Assembly: GCA_964550345.1 (NCBI GenBank)
Contig: CAZJYZ010000008.1
Coordinates: forward strand, 20,720-84,719
Reading direction: 5' to 3'
Length of the DNA stretch: 64,000 nt
Origin: JAAEUB01 sp964550345
GTDB lineage: Bacteria; Pseudomonadota; Alphaproteobacteria; Rhodobacterales; Rhodobacteraceae
The notes under the pieces are model-generated. The model was given only the letters and a program-made list of their open reading frames with translations, was not told where the DNA came from and did not search any database. The first letter of the stretch is position 1, and every line of letters begins with the position of its first letter. Below are positions 59,139-64,000 of this stretch, piece after piece. Made by a program: the position numbers and the translations under genes.

Positions 59139-61832
59139 ATGGGTAGCATGATGCAGGTATATGCCGAAAATACAGATGGGGTCCTGGACCATCTGAAAGT
59201 CGATGCGGATACGGGTCTTTCGACGGATGAAGTTCTGCGGCGGCGTGATATCCACGGCCCCAACCTGTTGATACAGGCAGGGGGGAAAAGCGTTCTTTCC
59301 ATTTTGTTGCACCAGTTTGATTCAATCATCGTGTGGTTGCTGGCAGCGGGGGCTGCATTTTCGCTTTATCTGGGGGATATGGCCGAGTTCTTTGCCATCC
59401 TCGTGGTGCTTTTCATCAATGGCGCAATCGGTTTCGTCACGGAATACCGGGCCATACGCTCGATGGAAGCGCTGCGCCGGATTGCCCGTGTCAGAACGCG
59501 GGTGCGCCGCGACGGTAAGGAAATAGCCGTTGATGCCCGCGATCTGGTGCCCGGTGATATCGTGTTGCTGGAAGAGGGTAATGTGGTGGTGGCCGATATG
59601 CGCCTTGTTGAGGCGCTGGATATGCATTGCGATGAAAGCGCACTGACAGGTGAAAGCGTGCCGGTGATTAAGCAGACGGCGCCACTGAAGGCTGACACGA
59701 TCCTTGCTGACCGCTTGAACATGGCTTTCAAAGGCAGTGCGGTCACACGCGGTCAGGGCGAGGCGGTGGTCACCGCCACCGGCATGGATACCCAACTGGG
59801 ACACATAAGCGCGCTGGCACAATCTGCCGAAGGCGCAGTTACCCCGCTGGAGCGCCGTCTGGACAGGCTTGGCCACCGGCTGGTTTGGCTGACCCTGGCG
59901 CTGGCCCTGTTCACTGTGCTGGTTGGTATCCTGCGCGGCCATGATTTTGCGGATATGGTCCAGACCGGGGTCGCATTGGCGGTTGCAGCGATCCCCGAGG
60001 GCTTGCCTGTCGTCGCCACTTTGACCCTGGCGCGCGGAATGTGGCGCATGGCGGCGCGTAACGCTTTGATTTCAAACATGCCTTCGGTTGAAACGCTTGG
60101 TGCCACCACGCTGATCATGACCGACAAGACCGGTACGCTGACCGAAAACCAGATGACGGCGGTGCGATACCTGCTCGCCGGTGGCGACATTGATCTGGTC
60201 CGGTCCGGTCAACGTTTGCAGCCTACCTCTCTGGAGGGGCAGGCAGCCTTGGCCGAAGCAATAAGAATTGGAGCCCTGTGCAATTCGGCTGTGTTTGAGG
60301 ATGAGGAAGAAGACGTCCCCGACAGGGGCGACCCGATGGAGCTTGCTCTTTTGGTCGCCGCGCAATCTGCCGGGGTCGATCGCAGTGACCTGCTGGACGA
60401 CATGCCGCGCACGGGGCTTTCGCCCTTCGACCCCTCCCTCAAGATGATGGCGAGTATGCACCGGCACGCCGAAGGGACTTACTTTGCGGTCAAAGGTGCA
60501 CCCGAGGCTTTGATCAAACATTGTGACAGCGTTCAGATCGACGGCGCGGCGCACCCGCTGAGCGAAGAAGATCAACGCGCCTGGATCGCCCGTGCCAGAA
60601 CAGTGGCGGGCGAAGGACTGCGCCTTTTGGCGTTGGCGTCAAAAACCAGCCCCGACGGTAATGGTTCCCCCTATGGCGGTCTGACGCTTGCAGGGATTGT
60701 CTGCCTGCTTGACCCGGTGCGCCCGGGCGTGCCAGAGGCGATCCGGGCCGCGCAGCATGCGGGCGTACGTGTCATCATGATGACAGGCGACCATGCCGAT
60801 ACGGCGGCAACAATCGCGGAACGTGCGGGCCTTGGCGACGGAGACATCTCGGTCATCGAAGGTGCTGATATTGGCGACATTGACAAGATGCTGGCCGGGG
60901 ATGCCGGATATGATGAGATTTTGCACACCGATGTTTTTGCCAGGCTGGAGCCGGAAACAAAGCTGAAACTGGTGACCCTTTTTCAGCAGCACGGTGAGGT
61001 TGTGGCGGTAACCGGAGACGGGGTGAACGATGCCCCGGCTCTGAAAAAGTCCGATATCGGCATTGCCATGGGGCAGCGCGGCACCGAGGTGGCGCGTGAA
61101 GCCGCGGATATGGTCCTAAAGGATGATGCATTTTCCACCATCATTGCGGCGATGCAGCAAGGGCGTGTCATCTTCGGGAATATCCGTTCCTTTGTGCTCT
61201 ATCTCATGTCCTGTAATGTCAGTGAAATTCTGGTGGTTGGCCTGGCGGTTGGCCTTGGGCTACCCACACCGCTACTGCCACTTCAGATCTTGTTCCTTAA
61301 CCTGATCACGGATGTTTTCCCGGCCTTTGCGCTGGGGCTGAGCAAAGGGGACCGGGCGGTCATGGAACGCCCGCCGCGCGACCCGCAGGGCTCGATCGTC
61401 ACGGGTGGTCATTGGGTTTTGATAGGCACACTTGGCGGATTGATCACAGGGTTGACGCTGACGGCTTTCATGCTCGCCCTGTTCTGGCTGGAGCTACCTG
61501 CTGAAGGTGCGGTGACCGTCGCTTTCCTGACATTGGCACTGGCGCAGCTTTGGAATGTTTTCAACATGCGTAAGGCTGGAAGCGGGATCGTGAAAAACGA
61601 AGTGACAGTCAATCCTTATGTTTGGGCAGCGCTGGTGCTGTGCCTTACCCTGATCGCGGCGGCGCTATGGCTGCCGATCCTGTCGCAGGTCCTGCGCTTG
61701 CAATATCCCGGCCCCGAAGGGCTGGGCCTGGCTTTTGGGATGAGCCTTTTACACTACATCATAGGGCAAGGCGTGGTGGCACTGGAAGTGCCACGGCGCT
61801 GGAATAAGGGCAGAAATGGGGGGGAGGACTGA
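59139..61832 (+). CDS. P2-type cation-transporting ATPase
   Basis: The 897-residue protein has the N-terminal cation-ATPase domain (1-70), actuator loop TGES (170-173), membrane motif PEGLP (286-290) and phosphorylation site DKTGTLT (Asp329). GDGVNDAPALKKSDIGIAMG is the hinge. PEGLP and the ten-helix plan place it with P2A/P2B pumps for Ca, Mn or Na/K-like ions, not with CPx heavy-metal pumps. It is divergent from the nitrile hydratase operon over 241 bases. Confidence 0.93.
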   Translation: MGSMMQVYAENTDGVLDHLKVDADTGLSTDEVLRRRDIHGPNLLIQAGGKSVLSILLHQFDSIIVWLLAAGAAFSLYLGDMAEFFAILVVLFINGAIGFVTEYRAIRSMEALRRIARVRTRVRRDGKEIAVDARDLVPGDIVLLEEGNVVVADMRLVEALDMHCDESALTGESVPVIKQTAPLKADTILADRLNMAFKGSAVTRGQGEAVVTATGMDTQLGHISALAQSAEGAVTPLERRLDRLGHRLVWLTLALALFTVLVGILRGHDFADMVQTGVALAVAAIPEGLPVVATLTLARGMWRMAARNALISNMPSVETLGATTLIMTDKTGTLTENQMTAVRYLLAGGDIDLVRSGQRLQPTSLEGQAALAEAIRIGALCNSAVFEDEEEDVPDRGDPMELALLVAAQSAGVDRSDLLDDMPRTGLSPFDPSLKMMASMHRHAEGTYFAVKGAPEALIKHCDSVQIDGAAHPLSEEDQRAWIARARTVAGEGLRLLALASKTSPDGNGSPYGGLTLAGIVCLLDPVRPGVPEAIRAAQHAGVRVIMMTGDHADTAATIAERAGLGDGDISVIEGADIGDIDKMLAGDAGYDEILHTDVFARLEPETKLKLVTLFQQHGEVVAVTGDGVNDAPALKKSDIGIAMGQRGTEVAREAADMVLKDDAFSTIIAAMQQGRVIFGNIRSFVLYLMSCNVSEILVVGLAVGLGLPTPLLPLQILFLNLITDVFPAFALGLSKGDRAVMERPPRDPQGSIVTGGHWVLIGTLGGLITGLTLTAFMLALFWLELPAEGAVTVAFLTLALAQLWNVFNMRKAGSGIVKNEVTVNPYVWAALVLCLTLIAAALWLPILSQVLRLQYPGPEGLGLAFGMSLLHYIIGQGVVALEVPRRWNKGRNGGED

Positions 61833-61893
61833 CACTTCCCCGCAGTTTCGGGCCCGGTTGCCGGAAACCCCCGATGATTTGCTTGTTATATCC

Positions 61894-63960
61894 TCAGCGC
61901 AAAGCCGCTTCGATATTACCACCATCAACGGTCAGAACATGCGCCGAGGTGCGCGTGCTCAGGGCAAGTGCCACAAAAGCATCGCCAACGTGATGGGCTT
62001 CCACCTCGCGCCCAATCAGGTTACCGGCCATATAGGTTTCTTCGTCAATGCCGCGCGCCTGCGCACGTTCCGCGATAAACTCATCATCCAGCAGGCCCGA
62101 ACGGATGCGGTCGGCATTGACACCGTTCACCCGCACGCCTTGCGGCCCAAGCTCCAACGCCAGTTGGCGCACGAGGAACATGGTGGCTGCTTTGGGTATT
62201 CCGTAGGCTCCAAATCCTTTGCCCGGATTGACCGCCTGTTTTGAGACGTTGAACAAGATCTGCCCGCCCCGGTTTTGTGTGGCAAAAACCGCAGCGGCGG
62301 CCTTCGAAAATGCCTGATGCGCGAAAAAATTCAGCTCAAAACTTTGGCGCAGGGTGTCGTCGTCCAGATCGCTCATCATGCCGGTCCAGGCAGCACCGGC
62401 ATTTGAAACCAGAATGTCCAGCCCGCCGAAACGGGTGATACAGGCGTCGATGGCTTCCTGCGCCGCGCCGTCGGCCGTGATGTCCAGCGCTACCCCAGCA
62501 TGGCCCGCGCCCAGCTGTTGCAGCGCATCTTGCAGCTGATCATCGTTGAGATCGACAAGGAAAGTATTAGCGCCCTGAGCGGCAAAAGCCTTGGCACTTG
62601 CCAGCCCGATAGCGCCTGCGCCACCGGTAACCAGAACAACCCGCCCAGACAGGGCTGGCGGCTTGGCCTTGCCCAGCTTGGCCTGCTCCAGCGACCAATA
62701 TTCCATGTCGAAGATCAGTTTATCGCCCACCGGGTAGAAACCACCGCAGTTTTCGCCATTCGACATGACTGAAATGTTTTGCTCTGCGAGGTCTGAGGCC
62801 ACGGCGGCGGCTTTGGCATCCGCCCCCATACCAACAATGCCGACCCCTTCGATCCATGCCAGATCAGGGGTCGGGTTAAGCTGGGTTTTCCCTTCGGGGA
62901 AACGGCCCGCGTTACGATCAAAATAGGCCTTGTAATCGGAAATATAGTCGTCGACCGCACGTTCTAATGCCGGTGCTCCGCCGGAAAGGATGTCATTTGT
63001 CAGCAGCAGCGGGAAGTTCTTGATGCGAATAACGTGGTCAGGGGTGGCCACACCTCGGCGTGACAGGGCGGCCAGATCAGGGCGGGTGAAAAAATCCTGC
63101 ACATTCGGGCCTGCCCGCAGATCCATCACCGTCATGGGGGCGTCGGAATTACCGGAAAACTCCGCGCGCCGCGCGCCAATTATGCCACGCAGAAGCGGTA
63201 AAACCTCAACCGCGCGCGCCTGCACAGAGGGGTTTGGTTTGCCTGACTTAGTAGGTTTTTTGCCACTTTTTGTGGCCAGCCAATCCTCGACCATATTGGT
63301 GTGGCGGATGATGCGCGCATAGGCTTCCTTGGCGGTTTCAGCAAAGGCGAAGTGCCCGTGATTGAGCAGGATCAATCCCTCGACATCCGGATTGGACTCG
63401 TAGTTTTCCGCAGCCGCTTTGGCCAGATCAAAGCCGGGCTGAATGAAGGGAACAACGGCCACTTTATTTCCAAAAATCTCTCGCACCACATCTTCGGCAT
63501 CCAGCAGATTACACAGGGCCAGCATTGCGGTCGCGTGGGTGTGGAGGATGAAGGTATGTGGCAGATTGGCGTGGAGCAGGGTTTCGACCGAACCCGTTGG
63601 GCCGCTTGCATCCAACATTTGGCCGCGCATGGCATTCACCATGTCCTCGTCCGAGAGGCGGTCCAGCGCGCGCAGTTTCAGGAGAGGGTCCAGCCACATG
63701 CCGGGCAGGCCATCGGCGCCGATCGTACCCAGATCGTGCCCGCTGCCTTTCACGTGAATGACCGCGTGCTCAACTCCGAACAGGTCTGGCCGCTTCACTT
63801 TGCACGAGGTGTTGCCGCCGCCATGCTGCACCAGATCAGGGTTGCTACCAATCAGACGCGAGGCATAGGCCAGCAGAGCCACCTGCTGGTCCGCCAGATC
63901 GTCTCCGGCCATCCGGGCAGCTTTTTGCGCGTCAGTGTCTTTCCATAAGTCAGCAACCAT
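61894..63960 (-). CDS. Bifunctional rhamnulose-1-phosphate aldolase / short-chain alcohol dehydrogenase
   Basis: The 688-residue protein joins two enzymes. The N-terminal class II aldolase domain (about 25-400) has LVQHGGGNTSCKV, the zinc-binding LPHTFILHTHATAML and LNHGHFAFAE. The C-terminal SDR domain (about 430-688) has VVLVTGGAGAIGLASAKA and the YGIPKAA active-site Tyr-Lys pair. Such RhaD-like fusions cleave rhamnulose-1-phosphate and oxidise the lactaldehyde formed. No other rhamnose gene is in the window; they may lie beyond 64000. Confidence 0.92.
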   Translation of the reverse strand: MVADLWKDTDAQKAARMAGDDLADQQVALLAYASRLIGSNPDLVQHGGGNTSCKVKRPDLFGVEHAVIHVKGSGHDLGTIGADGLPGMWLDPLLKLRALDRLSDEDMVNAMRGQMLDASGPTGSVETLLHANLPHTFILHTHATAMLALCNLLDAEDVVREIFGNKVAVVPFIQPGFDLAKAAAENYESNPDVEGLILLNHGHFAFAETAKEAYARIIRHTNMVEDWLATKSGKKPTKSGKPNPSVQARAVEVLPLLRGIIGARRAEFSGNSDAPMTVMDLRAGPNVQDFFTRPDLAALSRRGVATPDHVIRIKNFPLLLTNDILSGGAPALERAVDDYISDYKAYFDRNAGRFPEGKTQLNPTPDLAWIEGVGIVGMGADAKAAAVASDLAEQNISVMSNGENCGGFYPVGDKLIFDMEYWSLEQAKLGKAKPPALSGRVVLVTGGAGAIGLASAKAFAAQGANTFLVDLNDDQLQDALQQLGAGHAGVALDITADGAAQEAIDACITRFGGLDILVSNAGAAWTGMMSDLDDDTLRQSFELNFFAHQAFSKAAAAVFATQNRGGQILFNVSKQAVNPGKGFGAYGIPKAATMFLVRQLALELGPQGVRVNGVNADRIRSGLLDDEFIAERAQARGIDEETYMAGNLIGREVEAHHVGDAFVALALSTRTSAHVLTVDGGNIEAALR

Positions 63961-64000
63961 TACACACCTGTTGGTAAAATTATCCGGGTTCTTATGCTAG

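Noticed and set aside
1..64000. tRNA genes, rRNA genes, CRISPR arrays, transposases, integrases or phage genes
   Set aside because: Reading both strands by eye, I saw no cloverleaf with CCA-proximal stem, no regular spaced repeats and no mobile-element protein.

Overview
The window is chromosomal DNA of an alphaproteobacterium, almost certainly of the Rhodobacteraceae (Roseobacter group). The evidence is a SAM/SAH-type riboswitch directly before metK (an RNA class known from Rhodobacterales), Irr-type iron regulation beside fabA, a 44-residue aa3-oxidase subunit IV, a DmdC-like acyl-CoA dehydrogenase, and five copies of a short GC-rich intergenic repeat ending in a GGTATTT/GGATATTT...CAAG..GA core, which I recall as common in this family. 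Coding density is high, many genes overlap by ATGA, and no tRNA, rRNA, CRISPR array, transposase or phage gene was found.

Layout. 1-2890 (minus): molybdenum-cofactor genes fdhD-mobA-mobB/moeA, the last a fusion cut by the window edge. 2947-3983: AzlC/AzlD amino-acid exporter. 4035-8110 (minus): a lipoprotein, a small oxidase subunit, and a coupled DUF6173 / metallo-beta-lactamase / acyl-CoA dehydrogenase unit. 8208-11589: Sua5, YqgE, a DsbD-like protein and a Cys-containing membrane protein. 11712-16491: fatty-acid genes fabI, fabB and fabA plus irr, with a low-GC insert between fabB and fabA carrying an HxlR-type regulator, one VOC (glyoxalase-fold) gene and a VOC pseudogene. 16599-26750: FKBP isomerase, miaB, an OmpA/lipoprotein pair sharing one module, phoH-ybeY-corC-lnt, riboswitch-metK, trmB. 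26898-35073: aroA, cmk, rpsA, ihfB, lapA-like, trpF, a GNAT gene, trpB. 35286-36782: two secreted proteins with acidic tails followed by a membrane-anchored LuxR-type regulator. 36788-42075: serine hydrolase, CDGSH protein, DUF2332, pth, rplY, MFS transporter. 42087-51444 (minus): sulfotransferase, lactate dehydrogenase, glycerol kinase, then a BMP-type nucleobase/nucleoside ABC transporter with a cytosine-deaminase-like enzyme. 51562-54784: PLP decarboxylase and RidA, divergent from a winged-helix regulator fused to a hydrolase fold that has lost its triad. 54805-63960: MFS transporter, Cys-rich secreted protein, Co-type nitrile hydratase operon, P-type ATPase, and an aldolase/dehydrogenase fusion.

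Most of the window is housekeeping. The most unusual parts are the acidic-tail/LuxR locus (35.3-36.8 kb), the pseudo-hydrolase regulator (53.6-54.8 kb), the VOC/HxlR insert in the fab region (13.7-15.4 kb), the OmpA/lipoprotein module pair (19.5-20.4 kb), and a 690-base intergenic stretch before rpsA with nested stem-loops. Function calls rest on motifs read by eye; no database search was run.
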